Source: Paenarthrobacter sp. GOM3 (GTDB lineage Bacteria > Actinomycetota > Actinomycetes > Actinomycetales > Micrococcaceae). Taken from it: a DNA stretch of 64,000 nt. The stretch is taken from contig NZ_CP136562.1 in the NCBI RefSeq assembly GCF_018215265.2, positions 1,550,001 through 1,614,000 on the forward strand, read 5' to 3'. Below the pieces are notes generated by a model. The model did no database searches. It saw only the letters and a program-made list of their open reading frames with translations, and was not told where the DNA came from. The position numbers and the translations under genes were made by a program. Shown here piece by piece: positions 30,724 through 39,492 of the stretch (positions are counted from its first letter, which is position 1; each line of letters opens with the position of its first letter).

Positions 30724-32155
30724 GCTTTGCCTCCTTCAGGTGTCGCGTTTCTGCTGAGTCGTTGAATCTGCGGGCGATGATGCCCGCGGGGTCCGGTTCA
30801 AGCCCGGCTTTGACGAGATCCTCGGTGAGTTCGCGGTCCCATCGGGTGCGGTCCCACCAATCGATGACGCCAGCCGCCTTTTGCGAGGCGACGACTTGGT
30901 TTTGCCGATCCGCGAACTTCAGGAGAACCTGCTCGACGGCCTTTCCGTCCTGCGGTGATGCTTGACCGCCAATGAGGACGTTCAGGGGCGTTATCAGCTC
31001 GTCTCCGCCCTCGATGGCACTCATGTTCTGCTTGGCGCGGCCCTCGTTGCGGGTCATCCACGGTGCTCCGATTGCCGTGGACATGACATCTGCCTGCTCC
31101 TCGAAGGATCCGCGGAGTTTGGACTCGATGTTGGCCTCTATGTAGAGGTCCTTGTCAGGTTCAATGAGCGGTACCAGTGTGAGGTTGAGCGTCTGCTGCC
31201 AAGCATCGAAATAGGGGCCAAGGTTCGGGCCGTACAGCATCTGCTTGAAGGCCTTGATGTTCGCGAAGGTACCTTCGCGGGCGCCCACGAGTTCCGGAGC
31301 CACGTAGTACGAGGAGCACACCTCGATGTCAGTGAGACGGCGGCCTTCAAGGTCGAGGGTGTCCCGGGGGCGGAAAGCATTGAGCTCCTGCGGCTTCATG
31401 CCGTCTTCGAGGATGGGAGTGCCGCCCTCTTTGCCACCACCGCGGGTGAAGCCAGCCCAGGAGCGCTTGAACCGCTCAAATGCGGTGTCCGAGGACCACG
31501 CCTTGTCCCGGAGGAGGACCAAAGGCACGCGCGCGCCGTTCTCCCAGATGGAGCGACGGTACGCCACCGCCTCCGTGTACTCGTCAAGGATGTTCCGGAG
31601 AGTTTTCAAGGGAGACGTGCCGTTCGCGCCGCGTTCGGCGTATCCGACATCGATGAGGTAATCCTTCGGGTCCTTATCGACAGTCGTGCCGTCCGCGGCG
31701 GTGATGACGATCTTTTCGATACGTCCGATGAAGTCACTCTTGAACTTCACGAGCCGCGCCGGGATCCGGACCAACTCGTACCCGTCCTCATGCTCGACAA
31801 TCTGGGCGCACCAGCGGTCGTGGATCAGACCATCGATCAGGATCGACTCCCAGAAACGGTAGGCCGTAACGCCAGGGGAACGAGTGGGCCGCTTCATCAG
31901 CTTGGCCAGCTTGCTGTCACGGTCCCTGACCCGGTCCTGTTCGGTTTTGATCTCGTAGACGTGCAGGGGAGTGGAGGCGAGGTGTCTGGCAATGAAACCT
32001 ACGACCTTGCGCACGGAGGGCTGATTGGCCCAAACAGGCCCGTAGCTCAGGACCTCAGTCCACTCGGTGAGTGGCAGCCCTGGGTCTACGACCTCGATCC
32101 CGGAACCTGCGAGGTGGTTTCCGAGCCCTTCGAGGGTCTCGAAGATGGCGGCCAT
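30704..32155 (-). CDS. HK97-family portal protein
   Basis: The 483-residue protein is a dodecameric vertex protein through which DNA enters. It shows the phage_portal pattern: VRKVVGFIARHLASTPLHVY, VTAYRFWESILIDGL, and YYVAPELVGAREGTFANIKA. Its start overlaps the preceding small gene by one base, and the stop lies inside the protease gene. Confidence 0.93.
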   Translation of the reverse strand: MAAIFETLEGLGNHLAGSGIEVVDPGLPLTEWTEVLSYGPVWANQPSVRKVVGFIARHLASTPLHVYEIKTEQDRVRDRDSKLAKLMKRPTRSPGVTAYRFWESILIDGLIHDRWCAQIVEHEDGYELVRIPARLVKFKSDFIGRIEKIVITAADGTTVDKDPKDYLIDVGYAERGANGTSPLKTLRNILDEYTEAVAYRRSIWENGARVPLVLLRDKAWSSDTAFERFKRSWAGFTRGGGKEGGTPILEDGMKPQELNAFRPRDTLDLEGRRLTDIEVCSSYYVAPELVGAREGTFANIKAFKQMLYGPNLGPYFDAWQQTLNLTLVPLIEPDKDLYIEANIESKLRGSFEEQADVMSTAIGAPWMTRNEGRAKQNMSAIEGGDELITPLNVLIGGQASPQDGKAVEQVLLKFADRQNQVVASQKAAGVIDWWDRTRWDRELTEDLVKAGLEPDPAGIIARRFNDSAETRHLKEAKREDQDS

Positions 32156-32358
32156 CAGGTTGTCACCTGCACATAGCTGACCTTCGGGACTGGAATAAGG
32201 ACGAAACCGGTGATTGACACAGGGTTCGGGCCGTCCAGAGATTCAGCAGCGGCCAGTGTGATGAAGGCCCGGGTTGCTGATTCCACGATCCCGCGAACAG
32301 TGGCCTCGGGAGTGGAGACGAGGACCGTCTTGCCGGTGAGTAGCTTCAGCTCGCGCAT
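32155..32358 (-). CDS. Small phage protein between terminase and portal
   Basis: This 67-residue beta-rich protein (LKLLTGKTVLVSTPEATVRG) is encoded between TerL and portal with a one-base overlap downstream. It is reminiscent of small SH3-like phage proteins of unknown role. Confidence 0.65.
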   Translation of the reverse strand: MRELKLLTGKTVLVSTPEATVRGIVESATRAFITLAAAESLDGPNPVSITGFVLIPVPKVSYVQVTT

Positions 32359-32373
32359 GCAAGCTCCTTCCGG

Positions 32374-33969
32374 TTAGACGACCAAGAGGTCGTGATCTTC
32401 GTATGCGGACGTGGTGTCCTCGGGTTCAGGACCGCTTTCGAGCCCATACAGGGCGTAATTCGCGGAGACAAGCGGGGCAATATCGACCACAGCTGCGACA
32501 CGGTCCCAGACCTCCATGCTTCCTAGGGTCTTAGTGACTCCACCGCTGACGGCCATGTCCAAAACAGGCTGCGACCGGTGAAAAACAGTGCCGGCCTCTA
32601 TGTGGTCCTTGAATTGCCCTGCGGAGGAGCCAAGTTCCGAACCACCGATCTGGAACACGGTCAGTCCGAGCTCTTCGAGCGATTCGATGAACTCGATGGC
32701 CGGTGTGCCGCGCGCTTGGAGTGCTACGAGCTTCGTTCCAGCGTTGTCAGCGATCTTTTTGACAGCAGCCGGGACCCAGAGCATTCCAGCGCGCTGCGCA
32801 ACGGTCTCAACGTGCCGGTTCCCGTCTTCCCGGTAGCCAGCGACGGAGATGTACGACATAGAACGGTCTGCCGAGGTGTCAACACCCACGCAAATAGGGG
32901 AACCATCTGCGATTTCTGAGGTCAGATCTCCTTGGTTGTCCCAGTCGAGCGGGTCGATGTACGTCTGGACAGCCGCCGTTACCCACTGGCACAGGACTTC
33001 AGTCCGGAAAACGAACTCAGGGTCCGTCTTCAGGTCCGAAAGAATGGTCTCCCACTCGATGGTGTAGCCGAGGGACGGATTAGCCTGGGCGATGGCCTCC
33101 GGATCATCCTTCTTGCACCCGTCCGGGGCGGACCATTCGAACAATCCGAGAGTCAGATCGTTGTTGTTCGCGTACTCCTCAACGGACTGGATGCCCGTCT
33201 CAACGTACTTGTCCCACTCGTTGACCGATGCCAGTGCAATGTCCCGCAGGTGGCGGAGCACAACGGATTTCGCGTCACCAGCGTTGGAGATGCCCCACAG
33301 CTGCGAGTTGAAGATCGCGTTCATGGTCTTCGTGACCGATGACCAGGCGTCGAAGTTCTGCTGCTCGCGGAGTTCGTCCATCAGCACCCGGGCCGCGGAC
33401 TTGCCACGACCGCCCTTGCGGTTTGCAGCCTTCACACGGTACTTCGCACCCGACTTCAACCTGATGGAGGTCTTACCGTTGCCAAGAACCGGCTTCAAGG
33501 TCTTTGACTGCAGCGTCGGAATCCCAGCTTCGTTCTCCGGGTCCGGATCGCAGTAAGCATTCGTGCGGTCCCAAGCCTCCTGAGCGGTGTCCAAATCCTG
33601 CGCAGTGCCAAGGATGAGGAAGTCCCGGGGCTTCAAGTGCTCAGGGAAGGCCCCAGAATCCACGTATAGCCAGTACAAACACAGCACCGTCAGGAGTGTC
33701 GTCTTGCCGTTCTGCCTGCCTACGAGGATGCAGAGCTTCCGGAAGCGGTACGTGCCATCCTTGTTCAGTTCCAGAGCATGAATAAGCAACCATTTCTGCC
33801 ACGGGAACAGCTCCAGGCCAAGGATTACACTCGCGAAACGGATCACATCGAACCCAAGCGAGGTTTTCGGGGTCAGCTTCCGGAGAGGCTTCGTGAACAG
33901 GCGAGGAGTCTCCTTGCCCTTCAGATCACCCGGTGCGCTTCTTCTTCCTGCTGAACGCTGCAAGCTCAT
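32374..33969 (-). CDS. Terminase large subunit (TerL)
   Basis: The protein has about 531 residues. The ATPase domain has Walker A LVGRQNGKTT (about residues 83-92) and Walker B RVLMDE followed by LREQQ. The RNase H-like nuclease begins at CVGVDTSADRS. It packages phage DNA with TerS. Start: the ATG at 33969 sits directly after GGAGG, a TTG six bases later is better spaced, and an earlier start at 33996 is open; all overlap TerS. Confidence 0.92.
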   Translation of the reverse strand: MSLQRSAGRRSAPGDLKGKETPRLFTKPLRKLTPKTSLGFDVIRFASVILGLELFPWQKWLLIHALELNKDGTYRFRKLCILVGRQNGKTTLLTVLCLYWLYVDSGAFPEHLKPRDFLILGTAQDLDTAQEAWDRTNAYCDPDPENEAGIPTLQSKTLKPVLGNGKTSIRLKSGAKYRVKAANRKGGRGKSAARVLMDELREQQNFDAWSSVTKTMNAIFNSQLWGISNAGDAKSVVLRHLRDIALASVNEWDKYVETGIQSVEEYANNNDLTLGLFEWSAPDGCKKDDPEAIAQANPSLGYTIEWETILSDLKTDPEFVFRTEVLCQWVTAAVQTYIDPLDWDNQGDLTSEIADGSPICVGVDTSADRSMSYISVAGYREDGNRHVETVAQRAGMLWVPAAVKKIADNAGTKLVALQARGTPAIEFIESLEELGLTVFQIGGSELGSSAGQFKDHIEAGTVFHRSQPVLDMAVSGGVTKTLGSMEVWDRVAAVVDIAPLVSANYALYGLESGPEPEDTTSAYEDHDLLVV

Positions 33970-34276
33970 CCTCCGGTTCGGGCGCAGGAGCGGCACCCTT
34001 CGCCCCAGCCGCGCCGCGGGCGGCCGGCGTCAAGCCAAGAGCCTCGCAATACTTCAGGTAAGTGGGGATCGAAACGTTGTCCAGCGGGGGAGGCTTCACG
34101 TTATCCTCGCCAGCACGCTCCAAAACGAGATCCCGTAGCTGGTCCTCGGTGTCGATCTTCCGAGCGAGGAACTTCAGCGCAGCAACAGCGCCCTTATCCG
34201 TATCCTTCAAGTGCGTAGCAGCATCCAAGGCCTTCACAGTGGCCTCATAGATCGTGTCATCGAAGTCCGTTGACAA
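33926..34276 (-). CDS. Terminase small subunit (TerS)
   Basis: This 116-residue protein has a helical N-terminus, a charged middle, and LDNVSIPTYLKYCEALGLTP, as found in actinophage TerS proteins. It starts with TTG, seven bases after GGAGG; no ATG is available. It would recognise the packaging site, which may lie in the non-coding DNA just upstream. Confidence 0.8.
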   Translation of the reverse strand: MSTDFDDTIYEATVKALDAATHLKDTDKGAVAALKFLARKIDTEDQLRDLVLERAGEDNVKPPPLDNVSIPTYLKYCEALGLTPAARGAAGAKGAAPAPEPEDELAAFSRKKKRTG

Positions 34277-34496
34277 TTTCGAGCCTCCGATCTATCACGT
34301 GTGCGTGTGCGCGACCCCCTCAAGGGTCCCGGGGAGAGAGGAAGAGTGCAGGCGGGAGGTGTACCGCTCTCACGGTCTCCCAAGAGATGAACGCCCCTAC
34401 CCCCTGTGGATAACTTGGGGGCCGCTTATTTAAATGTCAGTCCCTATAGGTAGCTTGTTGTTGTCAGTTCCAACATCCGAGCAAAGGACAGGCGTT
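34277..34496. other. Non-coding region between TerS and the forward DUF2188 gene; cos candidate
   Basis: 220 bases without a gene. They hold CCCCTCAAGGGTCCCGGGGAG (short inverted elements, about 34317-34336), a perfect DnaA box and the AT-rich TTATTTAAATG (34427-34437). Position next to TerS and HNH genes is typical of a cos site, but no cohesive-end sequence can be proven from one copy. Confidence 0.35.
34405..34413 (-). promoter_or_regulatory. Perfect DnaA box (TTATCCACA on the minus strand)
   Basis: TGTGGATAA on the plus strand is an exact consensus DnaA box. It is a single copy and is followed by an AT-rich run about 15 bases away. It may belong to a replication origin or be a chance match. 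Confidence 0.4.
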
Positions 34497-34718
34497 ATGG
34501 CTTCCGCATATGTAGTACCCAACGGTTCCCAGTGGCAGATCAAGGTCGACGGCCGTGTGATCTCTACGCACAACACTCAGGACGCCGCGCATGATGAAGC
34601 GCGGAAGTACCTTCACAACAATGGTGGCGGTGAGCTGTTGATCCTTGGACTCAATGGGCAGATCCGTGTGAAGGACACCATCTACCCGGCGCATGATCCT
34701 CGCAGCAGCCGCGGCTAG
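34497..34718 (+). CDS. DUF2188-domain protein
   Basis: The 73-residue product matches the DUF2188 layout: SAYVVPNGSQWQIKVDG, then helical TQDAAHDEARKYLHNNGGGE and IRVKDTIYPAHDP. It is the only forward gene between the early and late leftward operons and overlaps the 3' end of the HNH gene by four bases. AAAGGA lies about 10 bases upstream of the ATG. DUF2188 function is unknown; isolation in opposite orientation suggests expression from the lysogen. Confidence 0.75.
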   Translation: MASAYVVPNGSQWQIKVDGRVISTHNTQDAAHDEARKYLHNNGGGELLILGLNGQIRVKDTIYPAHDPRSSRG

Positions 34719-35011
34719 AGCCAGTCTCGACTGAGCGTGCCAAGACCAGGCGCCGGGGCTTTGTTGCCTCGGCGCCTGTTGCATTCAGCGTGCGATGGGC
34801 GGAAGTTCGCCGGGTCTTCTGCGTGCTCGGGGTGTGTGGACACTGGGTAGTAGTGATCCAGTTCGAAGCGGGACTGGTCGTTGTCGTCAACCGGTTCGTA
34901 GTTGATGGGCTGGGAGCAGAGCCAGCAGCGGGCGTCAGCGTCTTTGCATTCACCCTTGAACTTGAGCTTCTGCGCCTGCATGTTGCGGGTGGTCTTGTGA
35001 TGCTGGCTCAT
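34715..35011 (-). CDS. HNH endonuclease near terminase
   Basis: This 98-residue protein has an HNH/zinc core: CWLCSQPI, FELDHYYPVS (catalytic DH) and FRPSHAECNRRRGNK. HNH proteins next to TerS/TerL assist terminase cutting at cos in HK97-like phages. The ATG at 35011 follows GGAGGTGAC; the longer frame to 35086 is not needed. Confidence 0.85.
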   Translation of the reverse strand: MSQHHKTTRNMQAQKLKFKGECKDADARCWLCSQPINYEPVDDNDQSRFELDHYYPVSTHPEHAEDPANFRPSHAECNRRRGNKAPAPGLGTLSRDWL

Positions 35012-35169
35012 GTCACCTCCAGTGTGGTGTTGCGTGCGCCCGCAGGAAGTCCCATGACAGGCACATCCGAGGGGTGCCCGGTTCAACCTTCGGTTCGAAG
35101 AGATGCCGTTGACGGGCGCACGCTATCAGTGTGGGGAACACACTTACTCCAGGAGTTATGGAACTCCCG

Positions 35170-35251
35170 TGGGCTGACGGGATTCGAACCCGCACAACTG
35201 GAGTGGCCCCAGCCGAACTCCAGTGCTCTACCGTGATTGAGCTACAGCCCC
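35170..35251 (-). tRNA. tRNA-like element with an enlarged anticodon arm
   Basis: Read from 35251 leftwards: acceptor GGGGCTG/CAGCCC (first base unpaired), D-arm GCTC..GAGC, and T-arm GCGGG-TTCGAAT-CCCGT with a 4-base variable loop are normal. In place of a 5-bp stem and 7-base loop there is CTGGAGT/ACTCCAG with a 12-base apex that can fold further (GGC-TGGG-GCC). No anticodon can be assigned. CCA is not encoded. A functional decoder is therefore doubtful. Confidence 0.6.
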
Positions 35252-35270
35252 GTCTCCCCAAGAGACGACG

Positions 35271-35307
35271 AAGGCCCGGACTGTATGGGGGTAACAGTCC
35301 GGGCCTT
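35271..35307. terminator. Perfect 14-bp hairpin between early and late leftward units
   Basis: AAGGCCCGGACTGT (35271-35284) pairs with ACAGTCCGGGCCTT (35294-35307) around nine bases. It lies downstream of the early leftward operon (last gene ends at 35393) and upstream of the tRNA-like element, and can act in either direction. Confidence 0.75.
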
Positions 35308-35392
35308 CTTGCCTGAAAGTAGAGACACTTCCGCGGCGGTAGTACCAGTTTAATTCAGAACGGCGCGGATTAAAAGCTCACCGCTCAGCGTG

Positions 35393-35677
35393 TCACTCCG
35401 TCCATCCTGGGTCGTAGTCCGGATGGGCTGAGTAGACCTGTGCCAGCAAGTACAGAACCACGGTTGCCAGCTCCAGGGTGTCATCATTGCGAGTAAGTGA
35501 GTCCTCATGGTCTACGCGGCATTGCGCGATGATCGCCCTCTTCGTCTCAGACTCGGCCAGGATCTTGTTGCAGTGGTCGTCGGGCCATCCGCCGTCATAC
35601 CACTCGGTACCGGCCATATCCCGGGCCTCCATCTCATCCTCATCAAGTCTGGCCTCGAGGAATTCAATGATGTTCAT
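35393..35677 (-). CDS. DUF6221-like phage protein
   Basis: The 94-residue protein starts MNIIEFLEARLDEDE and continues with KRAIIAQCRVDHEDSL and ATVVLYLLAQVYSAHPDYD, the pattern of DUF6221 proteins in actinophages and prophages. The ATG at 35677 is in an ATGA overlap. It is the last gene of the early leftward operon. Function unknown. Confidence 0.72.
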   Translation of the reverse strand: MNIIEFLEARLDEDEMEARDMAGTEWYDGGWPDDHCNKILAESETKRAIIAQCRVDHEDSLTRNDDTLELATVVLYLLAQVYSAHPDYDPGWTE

Positions 35678-36273
35678 ACCCGCGTCCTTCCTGCTTCGAT
35701 TGCTGCATTGAGGTGGTGCATCTCGGCGCCTACCCATGCTGATGTGCAGTTACCGCATTCCACCCATGCCTGGCCGTCGATCGCGTGGCCGGTGAGGCAG
35801 CGCTTCCACTTGGACTCGTCGTCTTCCCATGCCGTGTAGAACAGTTCCCCACACTGCGGGCACGGCGCATCAATCACGAGTGGCTTGGAGGGCTGAAACA
35901 CATGCTCGATGGCGGACACCCACTCCGCGGTGAACTGCTCGGCTTCCTTCCGCGGGCCATCGTTCACTGATGCCACCCGCGCCCATGCCTTCATGGAGTC
36001 CTCCAGCGACCCATGCTTGACGCCCGGGAAGAACTTGCCGTGCTGGAAGAACACCACAGCCTCGATGCGGAGGTACAGGTCATAGGCTGACAGGGCCAGA
36101 GGCGCCGGCGTTCCGGACCCTCCACCCTGTGACGATCCGCTAATGCCTTTGCACGCCACCCGGAGCTGGGCCAGCAGCGGCGGGGATTTCACCCAGCGCG
36201 GGCCGCTGTCCGTTTCGATCTTGTGTGTGGTCTCCATGGTGAGCTGGTCGACGTTGGTTGCGAGGTTCACCAT
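35674..36273 (-). CDS. Phage protein with C-terminal zinc ribbon
   Basis: The 199-residue protein has a helical N-terminal 120 residues (PPLLAQLRVACKGISG; FTAEWVSAIEHVFQP) and a zinc ribbon with CPQC and, after about 30 residues, CGNC. Such proteins (DUF7341-type) are common in Arthrobacter phages. Possibly a nucleic-acid or regulatory factor. The start overlaps the previous stop by seven bases. Confidence 0.65.
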   Translation of the reverse strand: MVNLATNVDQLTMETTHKIETDSGPRWVKSPPLLAQLRVACKGISGSSQGGGSGTPAPLALSAYDLYLRIEAVVFFQHGKFFPGVKHGSLEDSMKAWARVASVNDGPRKEAEQFTAEWVSAIEHVFQPSKPLVIDAPCPQCGELFYTAWEDDESKWKRCLTGHAIDGQAWVECGNCTSAWVGAEMHHLNAAIEAGRTRV

Positions 36274-36446
36274 GGCTGTCCTGGGTTGCGGCGGTTGACG
36301 GGCTGGGCGCGTGAAGCTTCGGCCTGGATCAGGGCCACGCGCTCCTCGTCAGCCTCTTGGCGACGCTCCTGGAAGTGGCAGCCACAGGCACGGCCCTTGG
36401 CGCAGCGGTACGGGGTCCAGCAGCAGGACCGTTTGCAGTTCATCAT
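36267..36446 (-). CDS. Small Cys-rich phage protein, 59 residues
   Basis: The ATG at 36446 overlaps the RusA stop (ATGA). The sequence has many cysteines in the first half (MMNCKRSCCWTPYRCAKGRA then CGCH), followed by a charged helix (ERRQEADEERVALIQAEA). A zinc-binding role is plausible. It fills what would otherwise be a 170-base gap in a coupled operon. Confidence 0.65.
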   Translation of the reverse strand: MMNCKRSCCWTPYRCAKGRACGCHFQERRQEADEERVALIQAEASRAQPVNRRNPGQPW

Positions 36447-36841
36447 TCGGGGGCTCCTGACTTGCTGATGGTGACCATGACCCCGGGGTTACCGTGGTAG
36501 GTCTTCGCTGCGGTGATGTGCACTACGCGGGCATCGTCAGTGATGGCACCCCGGAGCTGCTTGGTGGTGGACAGAGAGTCCATGACTGCGCGGATGAGCT
36601 TGTCCAGGTCGGGCTTCACTGCCGGGAGTGGCCAGCGGGGCCGTTGCGGTGGGGCGAGCTGGAACACGAGGCTTACCGTGATCGGGCCGTCCATAGGTTC
36701 GCCTTTGTGCTTGGCCATGGTTGCGGCGCGGATCTTCAGGCGCCATTCCCTCAGTTTCGGGGTGACTCCAACGATGCGGCCACGGTAGTTGTTCACTGAG
36801 CCTTGGGGGACAGGAGTGCCGGGGATGAATGTGTGGATCAT
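36443..36841 (-). CDS. RusA-family Holliday junction resolvase
   Basis: This 132-residue protein has the RusA signature: PGTPVPQGSVN near the N-terminus, KPDLDKLIRAVMDSL with the metal-binding aspartates, and ITDDARVVHI. It resolves branched DNA before packaging. Its start shares one base with the SSB stop (TGATG). Confidence 0.92.
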   Translation of the reverse strand: MIHTFIPGTPVPQGSVNNYRGRIVGVTPKLREWRLKIRAATMAKHKGEPMDGPITVSLVFQLAPPQRPRWPLPAVKPDLDKLIRAVMDSLSTTKQLRGAITDDARVVHITAAKTYHGNPGVMVTISKSGAPE

Positions 36842-37368
36842 CAGAATGGTGGCTCCTGCCCGGTTGGGCCGGTGCCCCAGCTGTCAGACTGGACGGCGCT
36901 CGGTGTTGCCCAAGGGTCGTCCTGCTGGGTGTTCTGGTTACCGCCCCAGTTGTTCCCCGAGTTGTTGCCGCCAAAGCCTCCAGCGCCCTGGCCGCCACCG
37001 TTCCGGGATGTGCGGGTAACCTTCGCTGTCGCACTCCTGAGCGAGGCGCCGATTTCGTCCACTTCCAGTTCAATCACGGTCCGCTTCTCGCCCTGCTTGG
37101 TTTCGTAGCTGCGGGACTTGAGCCGGCCTTCCACGATGACGCGCATGCCCTTGGTGAGGGACTCGGCCACGTTCTCGGCCATCTCCCGCCACACCGAGGC
37201 CCGGAGGAAGAGGGTTTCGCCGTCCTTCCACTCATTCGCCTGAAGGTCGAACGTCCTGGGCGTCGAGGCGATGGTGAAGTTAGCCACCGCTGATCCGCTC
37301 GGGGTGAAACGTAGCTCCGGGTCTGCAACCAGATTCCCGATGATCGTGATTGTTGTCTCGCCTGCCAT
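36841..37368 (-). CDS. ssb: Single-stranded DNA-binding protein
   Basis: The 175-residue protein has the OB-fold core of SSB ([52 protein letters not shown]), then a Gly/Asn/Gln-rich linker and a short tail ending in PPF. The tail is less acidic than the host-type DDDIPF, typical of phage SSBs. The start at 37368 is two bases after the NrdH stop. It covers single-stranded DNA during phage replication. Confidence 0.92.
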   Translation of the reverse strand: MAGETTITIIGNLVADPELRFTPSGSAVANFTIASTPRTFDLQANEWKDGETLFLRASVWREMAENVAESLTKGMRVIVEGRLKSRSYETKQGEKRTVIELEVDEIGASLRSATAKVTRTSRNGGGQGAGGFGGNNSGNNWGGNQNTQQDDPWATPSAVQSDSWGTGPTGQEPPF

Positions 37369-37370
37369 GC

Positions 37371-37643
37371 TCAGGCCGCCTTTCGTTCGGTGGTGTACTT
37401 TTCGAGGTTGGACGGGATGAACCCGAACCAATGCAGATCTGTCTCGGGATCGCCGTTGCTGACTACGACGTACGGCATGTTTGGCTTGACGCCATCGGCC
37501 TCCGCTATGGCACGGATAGCCGCGGCGGTCTCTTCGCTCTCGTTGGCGTCCTTCACCTGATGCGGGATGCTGCGGGCCTCCAGCCATCTCTTGGTGAGCC
37601 GGCACTGAGAGCAAGGGTTGGTTGTGTAGACGGTGATCACCAA
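37371..37643 (-). CDS. NrdH/glutaredoxin-like redox protein
   Basis: The 90-residue thioredoxin-fold protein has the active site CSQC at positions 11-14 ([18 protein letters not shown]), and MPYVVV as the cis-proline strand. NrdH proteins give electrons to ribonucleotide reductase, so it may support dNTP synthesis during infection. It overlaps the helicase stop by seven bases. Confidence 0.88.
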   Translation of the reverse strand: MVITVYTTNPCSQCRLTKRWLEARSIPHQVKDANESEETAAAIRAIAEADGVKPNMPYVVVSNGDPETDLHWFGFIPSNLEKYTTERKAA

Positions 37644-38869
37644 GTGACTGCCTCTTTCTGTGGTTGGTCCCAGCCGTAGTACTTGCGCCGGGTTTCGGGA
37701 TGGATGTTGTCTGCGGTCCAGGGGAACGGCCCGCCACGCTCTAGACGTTTGGGCCAGTCCGTGCCCTGGTTGCGGTCCCCGCGCCAGCGCTGGATGGTCG
37801 CGCCGGTTGTGCCGTCAGCCTCGGGGGCGAGCCCGAAACCGAACTCCGGCCAGCCCATGAGCGCCGCCGAGCCACGCGGGGACAGGTCGCGGGCCATCTG
37901 GCCGTTGCCCTTGGGGGAGTGGCCTTCCATGACCATCACCAGGCCTCGGTCCCGCAACGAGTCCAGCGCGGTGATCAGCGGGGCCGCGTCATCGTCGTTG
38001 TTGATGCCGTTCGGGACCATCTTGTAGATCGGGCCGATGAACAGGATGTCGGGGCGGTTCTGGTCCACCAGCCGGTGGATTGCGCCCAGTGCTGCGTCCT
38101 TGGTGATGTCGATCCGGCCTGTGCAGGCGAGGTCGATGTTGGATGGGTCGTTCTGGCCGTACTTGCGGGCTTTGGCTGCCATGCCGCGGACTTCGCGGCG
38201 CCACTGGCCCTCGGTGTTCTCGACGTCGACCACCTGCACCCGTAGCGGGTTTATGTGGTCGAGGCTGATGGGGTTTATGCCAGCGGCGAACTGGACGGCC
38301 ATCTGGCGGATCCACGTGGACTTACCGAACCCCTCGAACCCCGTGATGACCATCCGGTCGCCGCGTTCGAACAGCCCAGGCACCAGCCAGTCGTGATCCT
38401 CCTCGACAGCCAGTACCTCGCCCAGCTTCTTCGAGTCGATGCCCTGCCCCGGGGTGTTGTCCCGGATCCCCTTCAAGTCCTCCATCGCGTCACTCAGGGC
38501 CTTAGCTGGCGGCAGGCCCTCAGCTGTGGCCTGCTGGATGAGTCGCTGCCCGGCAGACCGGAGTGCCCGCTTCACGGACGCCTCCCGGACCTGCTTGGCG
38601 TAGAACTCCACCGTGTGCGCGCTGGCGGTGCCCTCCATCCAGGCGAACACCTCAGTGATCTGCAAAGCCTGCTGCCCGCGGGCCCTCAGCTTCAAAAACA
38701 CAGACCCCGGCTCGATAGGCTCCGACGTCGGGTGCATCTCCTGCATGACCGCGAAAGCCTCACCCAGCACGTGGGACTGGAAGTCCAGCGGATTGATGAC
38801 CTCGGCAGCGAAGCGGACGGCATCCCGGGACAGGAGGCAAGCGCCGATGACGTAGTGCTCTGGTGTCAT
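37637..38869 (-). CDS. DnaB/RepA-like replicative helicase
   Basis: The 410-residue protein has a DnaB-type N-terminal domain ([20 protein letters not shown]), then a RecA-like ATPase of the AAA_25/RepA type: Walker [10 protein letters not shown] near residue 175, Walker [12 protein letters not shown], and GHSPKGNG. It likely unwinds DNA at the phage origin. It follows an MmcB-like gene with a four-base overlap. Confidence 0.85.
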   Translation of the reverse strand: MTPEHYVIGACLLSRDAVRFAAEVINPLDFQSHVLGEAFAVMQEMHPTSEPIEPGSVFLKLRARGQQALQITEVFAWMEGTASAHTVEFYAKQVREASVKRALRSAGQRLIQQATAEGLPPAKALSDAMEDLKGIRDNTPGQGIDSKKLGEVLAVEEDHDWLVPGLFERGDRMVITGFEGFGKSTWIRQMAVQFAAGINPISLDHINPLRVQVVDVENTEGQWRREVRGMAAKARKYGQNDPSNIDLACTGRIDITKDAALGAIHRLVDQNRPDILFIGPIYKMVPNGINNDDDAAPLITALDSLRDRGLVMVMEGHSPKGNGQMARDLSPRGSAALMGWPEFGFGLAPEADGTTGATIQRWRGDRNQGTDWPKRLERGGPFPWTADNIHPETRRKYYGWDQPQKEAVTW

Positions 38870-39492
38870 GCCACACCTCCCAGATCCAGCACGCCCTGCG
38901 GGTCAGTCGGAGTCACCCGAGGGACCTCCTCGAGTCGCTGGTGGATCCCGCACGGGGACAGTTCCCCGCAGAAACCACACTTCGGCGTCCAGTCCTTCAC
39001 ATGGGCTACGGGAGCGTTGCGATAGATCGGCTCCCGATGAGCGGTACGTGAAGCAGCTGCCATCAGGTTGATGATCAACTCCATCGGCGCAGGCTCCGGC
39101 TGCAGCAGGGGAGCCTTGACCTTGGCCCGAAGTCCCCGAGACGTCTCCACCAGTAGGCCCCAGCCATTCGGGAGCTCACCGGGCTTCACAATGGCCGCGT
39201 CCGGCACTACCAGCCACCAGTGGTGCATGTAGCGCTTGAATGACTCAGCCTTGTCAGGGTCGCGCAGCTCTGACAGCCAGTCAGAGCGGGATACCTTCAC
39301 CTCGTGCCCATGGAGGGCCAGCGTGGAGTTCCATTTATCCCCGGACACGAAGTCAGCGATCCGGTTTCCGTAGTAGCTTTCAGCCTTCAGCCGCACGTGC
39401 TCAGCACGCACCCAGCGGTCAGCAATGGTTCCGGCCCGGACATCGGTGTAGCGATCCGCAAGCAGGTTCAGCATGTCGCGTTCTGTGCTCAT
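38866..39492 (-). CDS. MmcB-like PD-(D/E)XK nuclease-type protein
   Basis: This 208-residue protein has GHEVKVSRSDW (ExK core) and YMHHWWLVVPDAAIV, matching the MmcB/DNA-repair-linked family common in phages. A C-terminal CGFC...CGIH may bind zinc. The ATG at 39492 is in ATGA overlap with the preceding stop. Confidence 0.72.
   Translation of the reverse strand: MSTERDMLNLLADRYTDVRAGTIADRWVRAEHVRLKAESYYGNRIADFVSGDKWNSTLALHGHEVKVSRSDWLSELRDPDKAESFKRYMHHWWLVVPDAAIVKPGELPNGWGLLVETSRGLRAKVKAPLLQPEPAPMELIINLMAAASRTAHREPIYRNAPVAHVKDWTPKCGFCGELSPCGIHQRLEEVPRVTPTDPQGVLDLGGVA

Noticed and set aside
35040-35125. Second tRNA in the region with GGTTCAA and GGTTCGAA
   Set aside because: T-loop-like words are present on the plus strand, but no D-arm or acceptor pairing could be found.
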